DNA of 64,000 nt, from assembly GCA_013350335.1 (NCBI GenBank), contig CM023542.1:7860025-7924024 (forward strand), given 5' to 3'. The stretch is from Chimonanthus salicifolius (taxonomy: Eukaryota; Streptophyta; Magnoliopsida; Laurales; Calycanthaceae). The notes beneath the pieces are model-generated. The model was given only the letters and a program-made list of their open reading frames with translations. It had not been told where the DNA came from and did not search any database. Of this stretch, positions 36,170 to 48,272 are shown piece by piece (position 1 is the first letter of the stretch; the number at the start of each line of letters is the position of its first letter). Both the position numbers and the translations under genes were made by a program.

Positions 36170-36628
36170 GGCTGCGTTTGGAGGACGGTTAATTTTACAG
36201 CTTTTACAGGGGTTAATAGGGGTCATTTTTTCGTAGAGGTGATCGGAGTTAATCCTTAACTTGTTGGTAATTGCGATAGTAAAGGAAGAAGTTACCTTAA
36301 AGATATAAAATCTTATTTGATAATTGTAAGTCGAGGTAATCTGATATATTAATAATTTTTATTAAATTTATATAATATAAAAAATAAAAATAAAAATTTA
36401 TAAAATGTAATTAGTGAATAATATTCATCAATTAAAAAATATTTTAAAATATATTTACGAATAGGTAGAAAGAGGAGGTAAAGAGGGATAAGAGTTTACT
36501 GAAAACCCTTATGGTTCAAGAGATTTTCAAAAAAGGAAAGAGATGGATAAAAATTTGAATTTTTCCTCTAATCCCTTCCATCACGGAACAAGAGTAACGG
36601 GGTTGTTACCCCCTGTCCAAAAGCAGCC
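36170..36628. mobile_element. Harbinger/Tourist-type MITE, copy 1 (459 bp)
   Basis: The ends GGCTGCGTTTGGAGG and CCTGTCCAAAAGCAGCC are inverted repeats, flanked by TTT at 36167-36169 and 36629-36631 in place of the usual TTA. A second copy of almost equal length lies at 45265-45722. The two share blocks such as TATAAAATTT/AAATTTTATA, ATATTAATAAT and the AGAGGGATAAGAG/CTCTTTATC region. Confidence 0.75.
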
Positions 36629-36941
36629 TTTGAGTAGCAAGACTTGATCACTAAGGGCATATGTTTTTATAATCCAACGGTCCAACGGTTGATCTGATGG
36701 AATCCACAAAGAAAGGTAAATAATGGCTCATTTTGTTTGCATCTTTGGTGGGGTAATAGTGTTATTTTTTTTACTATTTTGGTTGGCCATCAAGACAAGG
36801 ATCGAGATCTTTCGATGAAATGCTTTTTTGACGATTCACTCAATTTAGATACTTTAATGATTTATCATCATTAATCATAAATATTAATAATTGATAGGAC
36901 TGTAGGAGTTATTCCTTTAGTTGTTTTCTTACGTATAAAAG

Positions 36942-37291
36942 CAGGCTGACCTAATATATCGGCCGACAAATTTTTCTCTCTTCTTTTTTTTTTCTTTTGT
37001 AAATATCAGTATTTTTTTTTTGAATTAAAAAATAAATAAAAACTCAAAAAGAAACTAGTTTTTTTTTTTATAAAAAATTGAAAATATAAATATCGGCCGA
37101 GATATCAACTCGAGCTCACTACCGTTTTTATTTATTTATTTATTTTTTTAAAAAAGATCGATATTGGACCAATATATATCGCCGATATATCGGCTGAAAA
37201 GTAGTTCGTACGGCTGATACAATACATATCGGCCGTTATAGATCGGCACTGAAAAACCGACTTATATGTATTGGCCGTTATCTGTACCCTG
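36942..37291. mobile_element. hAT-type MITE, TATCGGCCGATA family
   Basis: The ends are CAGGCTGACCTAATATATCG and GGCCGTTATCTGTACCCTG. Flanking 8-mers tataaaag (36934-36941) and cacaaaag (37292-37299) match at six of eight positions. The body has ATATCGGCCGA, ATATATCGCCGATATATCGG and ACATATCGGCCGTTAT words separated by A/T-rich stretches. Confidence 0.65.
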
Positions 37292-37299
37292 CACAAAAG

Positions 37300-39250
37300 T
37301 GTATGGCACTGAAATACCCATTAAAATGATATTATTAACTAGGCCAAAACATTAGTAAATCCAAAAAGTTGAGTTATAGGTACACTATAATTATATAGTA
37401 AAATACAATCTACCTACGATTAATACAAATCGTCAAAGACACATAACACCAAATCCCCCTTTAATTATCATATGTCTACATTTGACCACCATTGAATGAC
37501 ATATGCACATTAACTAAGAAATAAAATGATATACCAAAACATCATTGAACTTTGAGTTATTTAATTTATAGCTTAAAATTTTCAAAAAGAGAGTTTTTTC
37601 GAGAAAACAATGAAATCTAGTGATTTAGTTTGAATACTTAGAGGATCAAATTCTTAATACCAGTTGAAATATAAAACTTGAGTCGTAATTATTTTGAAAG
37701 GAGACTCACAATATAAATATAATAGTTTGTAACGTGTGTTATATTGCTCAATAACACATCTATGGTGGGTCCCACATCTTTAAAATGGTAGCATCATAAT
37801 TGCCAAAGTCTCGACACAGGTTTTTTTCAAAATTGTCTTGTAATAAGGTATTCAAGCCCTAGTAGGTTGATCAACTTAAGGATCATCGATCTAATATATG
37901 TGAAGGGCCCACTTAAAATAATTAAATGGTCTCACTGTTTTAATATATAGAATTAGAAAGGCTACAGGTCGAAGACACTTAGAGAAGAGGGCAACTTGAA
38001 AATATATATTAACTTGTAGTATACTAGAATGAGTGGAATTGATGATATAGTTTATTATATAGTAAATTGAAAAAAATACCTTTTTAAAACTAACCCTTGT
38101 TAGATGGGATACTGGCTAATGGTGATAATGGTAATAAATAGAGACAATTATATAAAAAATACTATGGAGCATTTAATTACAAATATACTTTATCATCTTT
38201 TGAGGAACACTTGTGAATTTTTGCAACTAAGTAAATAAGAATAAAATATTGTAAAATGTAATATCAAAGCTGGCTAGTCCTATCTTTAGTCCAACTAGGC
38301 CGCCGCTTAGGGACTCTCGATGTGATCAATGGGCTGTAGAGCCCTCCATTTGCACTGCTCTCAGGATCTAGAGCCCCCACCAATGCACTGTGTGTAGGGC
38401 CCTTTAGATTTCAAGGGCTGCTGTTGTATCAAAGTGGACATGAAAGCCATTTAACCACGAATCACGAATTGGATCTTGGTCTTGCACCACCTATAAATAT
38501 GGGTTTTGCGGGACTTTGTGATTTTTTTTAAAGATTAATTTTTTTTTTCTCTTAAAGCGTTGTCGTTGGTCACCATTTTTCTCTTCAAAGTGGGTAAGAT
38601 TTCAAGGTTCTTCAAATTTTAGGTATTGTTTAGGATCTAGCAAAAAGGTATTAAATCCTTTTCAATAGTGATTATGGAATCTATTTCAAGGACACTGAAT
38701 ACACTGTTAAGTGTGAATTGCGTTTCACTCATGGACTCTTAATCCAACAATTTTTGTGTGGTTTGATTCATGGATTAAATTATAAGACTACACTAAAAGA
38801 ATCGATTGAACAAAAGTGAAGTTTCTAAAAAATAGAATTAAGTTTGTGGACTTCATTCGAACATTTTAATATGCAAAGGCAACCACCATAACTTTAGATT
38901 TATAAATCAATGCATTTTTAAAATTTATACACATTCATTTAATTCCAATTTGTAGTTAAAGATTAACTTAAAAAATGAGTGCTAAGCCAACGTTTTCAAT
39001 GAAGAGCTGTGAAACTAGTACTTAGAAAGAGCTATTGACATTTTTTATTTTTTACTTCTATAAGGTTTAAGCGATGAGAAGTAACTTTATGGAAAGTAGC
39101 CCATAAAGATTGAGTGTGAATTGAATTCAAGATCTCCTTTTACGAGAAGAGTTTCTTACGGTCACGCCCATCACTCTGAATTATTTTATTTTTTCTTTAT
39201 CTTCAGAGTTTGTGTGTACATGGACACAAAGAAGCATCATTGAAAGCACG
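37300..39250. other. AT-rich spacer, no gene seen
   Basis: No supported frame. Short tRNA/SINE-like remains occur near 39110-39175 (GAATTGAATTCAAGATCTCC). Sequence just left of 39384 is expected to be the 3' UTR of the minus-strand membrane-protein gene. Confidence 0.4.
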
Positions 39251-39383
39251 CACTCTATCCTCTCTTTTTGTCCCTTTTCTATTTATTTTTTTGTTGTTAC
39301 ATTCGAATTTCTCTACTTGAATTGAATTCTCAAGCTTTGTCACTATCACTCTCCATCCATCCATATCTATTACATTTAATGTT

Positions 39384-40340
39384 CTATACTAGACAATTGA
39401 GCTTGGCTGGGATCTTGATATATCCACCAAGAAGAACAGTCAAAGCATTCTTATCAATTATCTCATGGTGAAAACTCTTGCAGACATAATAGTATAAGCT
39501 TTGCACCAACATTCCCACTGAGATCAATATTGACTGTAGAATCACCAACATCACCCCAACCAAAATCCTCACCCACATTGCAGTTTGAAGCCTTCTTCCA
39601 TTTCCTACAAATCGATCAAATATCATCGATATCGCGCCGAACAGACCTAAATACACAGCCATCATCAATGTTACTTGGAACATCTTCCCTTTCAACAATA
39701 CCATACACCTTTTCATCGCTGCTCGCCCGCCGAACGGCTCCAACACCGACACCACACTCGAAAATTGCCACACTATAGAAACAAATACATAGAGAACAAT
39801 GGAGACCCATGCAAGGAAACTGATGCCAATGATTTTGAACACCAAGTGAGCTTTGGATTTGATCACTAGGATGGTGGCGACGGGGAGGACGGAGTTAAAG
39901 ATGGCGTGGTAGGAAAGAATGACGAGGGAGAGCCAGAAAAATGTGAGAAAGAGGCGGGAGATTATGCGAGGGAGAGCGAAGAGTATGGTGGAGAATGTGG
40001 TGGGGAAGGAGATGTAGATCGAGGCGACGGCTAAAACGAAGAGGGCTGTGCAGAAGAGGAAGTATACAAAAGCAACGAGGAGGTACAAGCAGTGGCATAG
40101 GAAGAGGAGGAAGTAGAAGCGGTATTGGTACATAGGAGAAGGCGAATTCTTTGAATAGAATTTGTTCACAAGAGGAAGCAGGGCAAGAGAGTGGCACATT
40201 ACAAAGGTAGTGAGAGGCATTATGAAGCAGAGGTGCATGAGAAAGAAGATCCATGGACGTGATCTTGGGATTCTTACGGCATGTTTCAGTATTGTATTCA
40301 AGTTCCAGAATTGGAATTCATCACTTCTTATCAACTCCAT
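39384..40340 (-). CDS. Multi-pass membrane protein, copy A (318 aa, single exon)
   Basis: One uninterrupted frame starts MELIRSDEFQFWNLNTIL. An ATG seven codons upstream (MWKKKKK, in a CTT-rich leader) is rejected because the paralogue at 48651 begins MDSIKSEEFQYW. Hydrophobic segments lie at about residues 28-50, 75-110, 115-150, 165-200, 235-255 and 265-290, so about six membrane spans. The C-terminus CKSFHHEIIDKNALTVLLGGYIK fits a plant family of uncharacterised membrane proteins, some labelled polyadenylate-binding-protein-binding in databases. The function is not established. It is intronless like its neighbour, on the same strand about 8.3 kb away. The conserved SVVSVLEPFGGRAAM segment is also shared with copy B (SVVSVLEPVGGLTAI). 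Confidence 0.82.
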   Translation of the reverse strand: MELIRSDEFQFWNLNTILKHAVRIPRSRPWIFFLMHLCFIMPLTTFVMCHSLALLPLVNKFYSKNSPSPMYQYRFYFLLFLCHCLYLLVAFVYFLFCTALFVLAVASIYISFPTTFSTILFALPRIISRLFLTFFWLSLVILSYHAIFNSVLPVATILVIKSKAHLVFKIIGISFLAWVSIVLYVFVSIVWQFSSVVSVLEPFGGRAAMKRCMVLLKGKMFQVTLMMAVYLGLFGAISMIFDRFVGNGRRLQTAMWVRILVGVMLVILQSILISVGMLVQSLYYYVCKSFHHEIIDKNALTVLLGGYIKIPAKLNCLV

Positions 40341-40615
40341 CTTCTTCTTCTTCTTCCACAACAGAGCTCTCTGTTAGAATCTATGCTAGAGATGGAAATA
40401 TATTAGATACATAGATGGCTTGGTGGAGTGTGTGAGAGAGGGTGGATTTGTTTCTTGTTCGCCTTTTGTGGCTTCAGCCTTAGGTTTAGGAATTTTAAGA
40501 TAGGGATAGAGAATGGAATGATAGAATTTGCTAACAACAAATTCCAAAACAGGGCAATGAGGGTTAGAGTATAACGAAATCAGTTGTAGTTTGTTTAGTC
40601 GAACAATCTAGTAAG

Positions 40616-40971
40616 TAGGGTGAAACTTGGGTTGGATTTTAATCCAATCCGCATGATCCAACTTGAGAAATCAGTGGGTTTGGATTATATATTTGTATAT
40701 TTTGAGTCAGATTGAGTTGGGAAAATAAAATCTATATGAAATTTAGGTCGGGTAGGGTTGAGAAATTTAAAATAAAAAACGACCCAACCTGACCCTGTGT
40801 AATCCGACTTGATCCGCGTGCACTAAGTTATAAAACACCACTCAGATTAACTTGAGTCAGACATTCAGATCAAGTTGGGTTGAGAAATTCAGTTTGAATC
40901 AAGTAGAGTTCAATAATTTTTAACATGAATTGTGTTGGATTTATTAAAACCCGACCTGAGTTTTAGTCCTA
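40616..40971. mobile_element. hAT-type MITE built of GGGTTGGG/CGACCCAACC words, copy 1
   Basis: The ends TAGGGTGAAACTTGGGTTGG and CCCGACCTGAGTTTTAGTCCTA are inverted. Flanks ctagtaag (40608-40615) and ctactaaa (40972-40979) match at six of eight positions. The body repeats TTGGGTTGAGAAAT, CGACCCAACCTGACC and similar words. It lies just upstream of membrane-protein gene A. Confidence 0.65.
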
Positions 40972-40979
40972 CTACTAAA

Positions 40980-41855
40980 AGTTTTGATGTTAAATATTAG
41001 ATAAATTATAAAAATTTGTCAAATTCAATTATGAGTTACAATCTCATATGAATAACAATCGTATAAAAATTGTCTTTATTTATATTTCAATTATGAGTTA
41101 GAATTCCTTGAGCATTCGTTAACATTACATTGTTAGTCGTGTAGAACAGATTAAAAATGGCACAACTCATAATTCCATCAGTTGATTTAGTGGCCTGAAT
41201 AGAAAGAAATAACAGCTTGTGAAAATTAACAAGTAATAACTTTCAGAGAAATTTCTTAATAGCCCATTATCATAATTCAAAAGTGTTAGGGTCAAGAATC
41301 CAGTAATTATCAAGGGATTAAAGTGATGGTGAGGAACTTACTTCAAGAAATGAGAATACTTCTAAGGTCAATTTTCACTCTATCTCAAAAGATCATTCTC
41401 CGTGAAATTAAATAATACGTGCGTACAGAAATTTTCACGTATTAATCTCAGTTATAAAAAAAATAAAACACCTTCATCATTAAAAAAAATTCATTGTCAT
41501 CTCATCACAGTAGTTATATTTATTAATATGATATTCAACAATAAAACCTGTGACGTCTCATACAAGTCCAATCATGGGGGACTTGAAAAGTCGTATATGA
41601 AACTGTTAATTTTCACTTCTAATGATTAAACTGCTTAAGCTACAGGAGCTTCCACCAATTAATTCTACCACCTACTAGACATGAAAAGGACTGGATAGAT
41701 TTTCCAAATTTTAGGATTGGTTTTCTTATTATGAAATTTAGGCCATCATAATTTCGGTTTGAAAATTTTATTATTTTTCTACACTTTACTTTCCTACAAA
41801 TTATTAAGAAGATCCTTTGAATATTCGTCTATACCATTTTTGTCATTAGACATTT
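40980..41855. other. Spacer, no gene seen
   Basis: AT-rich sequence. One 75-codon frame at 41402-41629 has no recognisable motif and was not called. Confidence 0.4.
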
Positions 41856-41859
41856 AATA

Positions 41860-42047
41860 CTCCTTCTGTTTTCATTTAATTATCTTATATAAGTTTTAGA
41901 ATTATTCTAAAATAATTCTCTCATTCGTATAAGATTAGCATAAAATGTGTTAATAGATGAGATCAGATAGAGTGTTAATCTTATACAAAGAGTTTCTTAA
42001 GAAATATAAATATTTCAAATGAGATAATTAAAATGAAACAGAGAGAG
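41860..42047. mobile_element. Stowaway MITE (188 bp)
   Basis: The ends CTCCTTCTGTTTTCATTTAA and TTAAAATGAAACAGAGAGAG are inverted repeats, with TA on both sides (41858-41859 and 42048-42049). Subterminal TTATCTTAT pairs with ATGAGATAA. Confidence 0.8.
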
Positions 42048-42776
42048 TATATTTATTATAAGACCTTTTAATCAGGACAATTATAAGGTAATTTCATACA
42101 TGTTCTTTATATAACCGCCTTAAAAATAGTAGAACCCACCATATAAAACAACCAATCACACACCAAAAAAAAAATGGCTAAATGTCAATTTCCAAAACTT
42201 AGCCTATTGGCAATCATTAATTCTTAATTGCCCATTTTTAAAATATTATGTCTTTTTGAGTTAAATATGATTCGGGTCAAGTAATTGGCCCAACCTCTTT
42301 AGACATTCTGCAAGAAAATCAAGCAGGGGACACGCAGCCTTGAAATAGACTCAAATCTCCCAGCCCAATTTGCAATGAGTATGGACTATCAAATGGCCCA
42401 GCCATTAATGGGCGTTAATGCTCATGAGCCAATATTTTTTTTTTGTTCCAATTCCTTCTACGGTGACCCAAGAAAAGGAAAGATGTAGATAGTCTTCTGA
42501 AGGGTTAAGTTTAGCAATATGCACATAACCTAGATATTATGATACCATTTCTATATTATTTATTGTGCCAATAGATAGCCAAACAAGTTATATAAAGAGG
42601 ATACATATCTAGAGTCTCAACTTGAATGGAAATAAAAGAATGTTTTTATTAATTTACGTGTGGAAAAATGTGGGAAACTCAGTTAAAATTTTCACGGGTG
42701 ATATCCAATGTCTTTAGGACACACCACTTGAACTTGATATCTCCTGCTTCCTGAGGTGGAAAATAACCAGTTGAAC

Positions 42777-43156
42777 CAATGTTATCAGAAGCGCGGTTTT
42801 CTGCAGTTTTGAATCATAAACCGTGAGACGTAAACCGCGGCTCACAAAATTTGAAAGTTTTTTTTTTTTAAATTTTCCCCTTAAAAAAAATAATATTAAA
42901 AAATGTGTATATTTGAAATATAAATATTTATTACTATTTCTATCACATATCTTTCACCGTTTTGGTATATTACTCAAAGTTTGAATATTATTTTTAATAT
43001 TTATATTAATTTTATTGGTAAAAGGTGTCTTATTTAATGTTATACGTAATATTTATATTATATTACTACTTGACCGGCTTTCACCGCGGCTAAATCCTGT
43101 TGAACCCAAAATTCCTCGAAGACGGTTCATTAGATAGTCCAGTTCCGATAACATTG
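42777..43156. mobile_element. hAT-type MITE with a perfect 8-bp target duplication
   Basis: The ends CAATGTTATC and GATAACATTG are perfect 10-bp inverted repeats. The flanks are an exact AGTTGAAC duplication (42769-42776 and 43157-43164). Subterminal GCGGTTTTCTGCAG, CCGCGGCTCAC and TTTCACCGCGGC words occur on both sides of an AT-rich centre. Confidence 0.85.
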
Positions 43157-43905
43157 AGTTGAACTACACGCATGTGGGCAAATAAAAGAAATTTTGATAT
43201 ATGATTCATAATTCAAGGTAGGAATATAAACATATTATATTTGGGTGGGTCCAGACGCATCTAAATCCATATCTACAGATATTCATGGGCTTGAACTCAT
43301 TTTGTAGCTCATTTAAACAAATGGGCTCAGACTCTTAAGGGGTCAAGCTTTTGGGCCTATTCAGCCAACTGTAAATATTGATATGGAAATAGCCATATTA
43401 TTATTATACTGCTGTATTTACATTTTAAACCCGGGGCTTGAAGCTAAAATGATGTCGTCAAGGCTTAAAGTTGGTCAAGCCCAGGTTGGAGTTGGACTGA
43501 CCAATCTACAAAAAAAAGATCCACCCACGGTCTCAAGTCTCAACTATCAACATTGAACTCAAGGATCTTTTTCCTCTCATTTATAGCATTTTTCAAAACT
43601 TCAAATGTAAAATAAAATGTTATTTCTTTTCTTGAAAATGATGTTTATAATGATAATAATTACCATAATATTGATTATGACAAACAATTTGTACAAACTC
43701 TTGTAATTTGATAGGTTGTTTTAGGCTAGAAAATTGATCAGATGTAAGTAATCAAACACGTACACTAGTGATCATTGGCCATGGGTTTGCTCCTCATGTC
43801 CACTGATCAATTCCTGGTGCTACCACCTAACTAATTCGGACTAGTTGCGTCATCTTCGCAGTGTAGGCTTGGGAGATTAATCTTCTTGGGTATAATACCT
43901 TAGGG

Positions 43906-44102
43906 CAGGGGTTTAAAAATCGGTATCGGCCGATATATCGGCCGATACGATATGTCGACCGATATATCGGCCGATATCGGCCGATATTTTGATATCGGGC
44001 CGATATAATACGGCCAATATCAAGGCCGATATTGTGAATATCGGCCGATACGATACATATCGGCCGATATTCACATATCCAAAACCGATATTTAAACCCC
44101 TG
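43906..44102. mobile_element. hAT-type MITE, best copy of the TATCGGCCGATA family
   Basis: The ends CAGGGGTTTAAAAATCGG and CCGATATTTAAACCCCTG are inverted repeats. The flanks ccttaggg (43898-43905) and ccttagga (44103-44110) are an 8-bp target duplication with one mismatch. Nearly all of the 197-bp body is reiterated ATATCGGCCGATA, CGATACGATA and CGATATATCGG. Confidence 0.85.
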
Positions 44103-44110
44103 CCTTAGGA

Positions 44111-45260
44111 ATGTTACTCGTTATAAAAAAAGTTATATATTTTTTGTATTTTTGTTTTTTTCTCTCTTTTAATGATTTAATAATTGACTGTATATTAGGA
44201 AATGTACTTTTAAAAAATAAAATTATATTAAAAAAAAAAACATATTTTTAGTAAGTGAATTATGTTGAATACTTTGCAGCTAAGCATATCTCCTGACTCC
44301 TCAGTGTTCAACTGACTCCAAGTCCAAATCTAAATAGGACGGTATGTAATATGTTATCTAATCTTGACCCACATCTGAAATATGTGACTCGCCCCTTTAA
44401 AAAAAATTATAGTAGGAGCTTTCTGGAATCCGGATCCGGAGATAAGGGTGGCCCCAATCTAGACTTGCCACGTGGTAGGGCCTTATTTTGAAAATGGCAT
44501 TCTTTCCCTAAGCAATTTTTATTTTTTTTTTTCATTTAGACACCCAACTTTACCTACCCACAACGAATAAGCTTACGCAAAGTGTCTCTGTGTGTTGATT
44601 GTGAATTGAATATAAGAACTCTTACATTTTAGTTGATTTCTTGAACATCACGCCAACCCAGGATTGATATTTTCATTTAAATTGCCACACTTTATTATGT
44701 TAATACCATGCTTTTAGGCGTAAGGGTTTTTCTATTATCTTAAAGCACAATAACTCATAGAAATTTCTCTCCCTAAAAATATATTATATATTTAAATTAA
44801 AATAGTCAAATTTTAAAAAAAATTAAAGAATGTATTTTTTTAAAATCAAGATATTCAGGTCTCTTAGAGTACTTGATTAATTCTTCAGACATGTATAATC
44901 TCCATATCCACACACATTGGCTAACACTATAGAGTGTGACTCTTTTGTGTTGAGACTTAAGAGGGACTTAAAAATTTAAAGAATGTGGCTTGACGGATAT
45001 AATTTAAATAAATTTTATTGACTTATTTCGAGCATAACCATTCTAATGAGTCTATTTTTTTAAAAAAATTACAAAAGTTTAAATATTAAAAAATTAAAAA
45101 AATAAAAATATCATTATCAACAACCATCAACTATAAGTCAGTTTTTTAACTCTTACAAAAATTGAAAATATGACTCATATTTTTACTTGTTGCCTTTGAT
45201 TCAATGGATGCCTGTGAAAGGGTAACATGCTTTACGTTGTAGAGAGGAGAGAAATGTTCC
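44111..45260. other. Spacer, no gene; dispersed repeat block near 44855-44940
   Basis: The stretch with CTCTTAGAGTACTTGATTAA, TCTTCAGACATGT and TCCATATCCACACAC recurs, diverged, at about 60850-60930. This looks like a dispersed repeat of unknown class. Nothing coding was found. Confidence 0.35.
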
Positions 45261-45264
45261 CTTA

Positions 45265-45722
45265 GGCTGCGTTTGGATGGGGTAAAGGGGGTAACACTTT
45301 GGTAATAGAGGGGTGAGGGTAAAAATCTCCTCTTGTTTTGAAAACCACTTTGATCATGGGGGTTTTCAGGAAATTCTTACCCCTCTTTATCTCTCTTTAC
45401 ACCTATAGAGCAAAATATTTTAAAATATTTTTTAATTGATAAATATTATTCAATAATTATGTTTCATAAAATTTAATTTTTATATTTTATACTAAATAGA
45501 TTTAATAAAAAAGATTAATTCTCATAGAATTATTAATATATCAGGTTATCCCTTTTCATAATTATGAAACAATATTTTTTACCCTTTGCATAACTTCTTA
45601 CTTTATAACTGTACTTACTAAATAAGATAAGGGTAATTCTTTTTCAAGAGTGACTCGTACTCAAGGATGACTCTTATTCAGGAGTAACTCCTGTAAAATT
45701 TACTCCTCATTCAAACGCAGCC
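45265..45722. mobile_element. Harbinger/Tourist-type MITE, copy 2 (458 bp)
   Basis: The ends GGCTGCGTTTGGATGGGG and CTCATTCAAACGCAGCC are inverted repeats. TTA flanks both sides (45262-45264 and 45723-45725), the typical PIF/Harbinger duplication. The element is one base shorter than the related copy at 36170-36628. Confidence 0.85.
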
Positions 45723-45729
45723 TTAGGCA

Positions 45730-47450
45730 ATTCTCGTGGCCTTATTAGCTTTGTCCCCCTAAAGTCTTTCATCATTTCCTAAGATCTTTTTCCAAGTTTT
45801 TCTTTTTAAACATCATCTCCACCGTCCATCCATTTGTACATTAACAACCATCCATTCCCTCCATCTAGCAACCATCTTTGAGTTTTCAATAGATCAATAA
45901 TCTTGCTTGACCATGGTACAAATTAATCTCTCCACCTCTATGCCATATGCTCATTAGCATTGCAATGGGTGGTCTCAATATGGCTAATGGAGTAAGTATG
46001 AATGTCAAATTCTTCTCTAGTCAACTTAGGCAATTGTCAATTTTTTTTAAAAAATGGGTATTGGTACTTCATATTGAAAGTGAGACTAATCTCACGAACA
46101 TGTGTAAAGCTCTCAATTTACATATTGATAAGCCGATGAAGAGTAAATCCATCAGAAGTGGCATAGAGAGAGTATGAATCGAACTCATGACTTCCCTTCA
46201 TGAGAGGAGCTTCTTAACTAAGACAATACTCTTTGAGTTGCAATTGTCGTTTTTTTTATTTAGTCTCAATCATGTATAGACTCCACAATTTGAATTGCCT
46301 AAATATATATATTACTAGTTTATTGCATTTTTATTTTCAATCAAAATGCGCCCACTGGTTTAATTTGGATGCATGTAGTGTCAACTTTCAACATTGGAAC
46401 TATTTAAAGAATGTGACTTAGACTGATATAATTTAAATAAGTGTCAACATTTGAACTGTTTATAAAAATGGGCCACACCTTCACTTGGCGTGATAAAACC
46501 GTTACGTAGAATCTAAGGTACGTGGTAACCAATAAAGTTCATTACATGAGTCAGTGTCGAATTTGGGGTCTATAATTTTTATTTTTTTTTAAAACTAAGG
46601 TATTATGATGGGCATGTCTAAACCTTTTAATATGCACAATCAATTTGATTGTGGGTTGTATAGTTGATGGAGACTCCACCAATACTCACGTTAGTAGCCA
46701 CTCCAATTTTTTTTTTTTTAAAAGATTTGCTAAAGAGAGTGGTATATAACTCTTAAAAATATGATTTGATTTATTCAACTTAGTTAAATTTATATTCAAA
46801 TACATATTTTTTATAATGGAAGTGATTTTTTTTGGGTCTCACATTTTTTAGGTCATGTTTTTTAGTTTATAAATTTTGATCTATTTAACTTGTTTTTAAT
46901 TTTTAAATTTTGAAGACTTTAAAAATAGTCATTAAATTTTTAGTTTGATTGAAAAGGTTTATGGTTGAATATCAAGTCATGTTAATTAGATGAATCAATC
47001 TGGTTTAGACTCCATAAATTTTAATATCTTTAAAATATTTTAACTTTTTATTTTTTTGACAGGCTCACCCATTAGAGTTTTAGTAGAACTGTTTCTGTTT
47101 CTGAATTTCTCACACGTAAAAATGTCTATAAAAATTAATTTGATTGAAATTTTTTATACTTTAATACAACACATAAACTTATTTTGATTGAAAAAATCAA
47201 CCCACTTTTGACCACAAATTTTATTTGTTAATATTATCTTTCTCATCAAATCAGAGGATGAAATTTCTCGTGAAAAACTAAAATGATGGTGTACAAATCA
47301 AGGGCATGTTGCTATACATTAACTTGGGATCATTTTCACCTTTTTTTAACAACAATAGAGAACTATTAATTAGCATTTGTATAGAAATATTTAACCAATA
47401 ATAGAGAACTCCTGTGAGGACATTGTTTCAAACCTTCTTGATGTGATTCA
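45730..47450. other. AT-rich spacer, no gene seen
   Basis: No supported frame. A box B-like complement (GAATCGAACTCATGACTTCC, 46176-46195) suggests a minus-strand SINE remnant. Confidence 0.4.
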
Positions 47451-47499
47451 ATTTTGTCTGAAGGGCCTAATTTCTAGAAACATATCGATTGGTGAACTC

Positions 47500-48272
47500 C
47501 AGATTGGCTGCCGGGAGCTCTTTTGCAATCTCTCACAGAGCCGCCGCCGCACCCACTTGGAGATATAGAACTAATATTTCGGCTGTTCGGCATCTTCTCA
47601 GAACTTTGGGCTGATCTGCTATCACCCAAGCTAATCCTGATCTTGCTAAGTCACTAAAAGATTGGGCTAATCACAATTATCCTGAATGCATCAGATCAGG
47701 AATTTTTGTTTGCTGGGAACCACCATGATCACCTTGGTTTCTCTCAGTTTCCACCTTAAGTCCTCAGTTTTTGCTTCTGGATTAGGAGCTTTGCATCCAC
47801 TTTTTGCCAACTGATTAGGCTTTCTTTCCCTCTTCCTGGGCTTCTTCCAGGATCCCTTATTTTTGTCTTTTGATCTTTGTCCACCCCCTTCTTCCTTCTC
47901 GCTCGTTTCCGTCTTCATTATAGCAGCACCGGCTGCGACGGAGTGGGGTGGTCTTCTGTCCCAACTCCCAACTAATAGGTGAAGATGATGAGAAGAACAG
48001 AAGAACGAACCGGCTGTAGCAGGTTAAAAGGTCTTTCGTCTTTGCTTTTTGAAGGGAAAGATGCTGATGAGATAGAGAAGATGAGGGGTAAATTTTGTCC
48101 AGAGTGGATAATTAGATCTGGGTAATCATACCCTTTGTTTCAAAATGATTTTCACGAGTGAGATGGAAGAGTAAACAAAAGGTATTTTATCTTTAGCCTT
48201 TTAACTTTAATTACCAAACAAAGTAACCCAAAGTTAACACCTCATTCCCCTTACACCTCCTTGTCCAAACGC
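47500..48272 (-). other. Possible gene fragment next to a Harbinger-like end
   Basis: The minus strand has a 75-codon frame (47918-47691) rich in Lys, Arg and Glu, with KGSWKKPRKRERKPNQLA. It has higher GC content and richer codon use than the flanks. At about 48253-48270 the sequence CCTTGTCCAAACGCAACC matches the right end of the GGCTGCGTTTGG elements, preceded by CTCATTCCCC. A matching left end was not found. A captured gene piece inside a worn MITE is one reading; an old pseudogene or chance frame is another. I do not recognise the peptide. Confidence 0.25.

Noticed and set aside
40341..40361. Upstream ATG extending membrane protein A by MWKKKKK
   Set aside because: The paralogue begins MDSIKSEEFQYW at the equivalent of MELIRSDEFQFW, and the extension comes from a CTT-rich leader.
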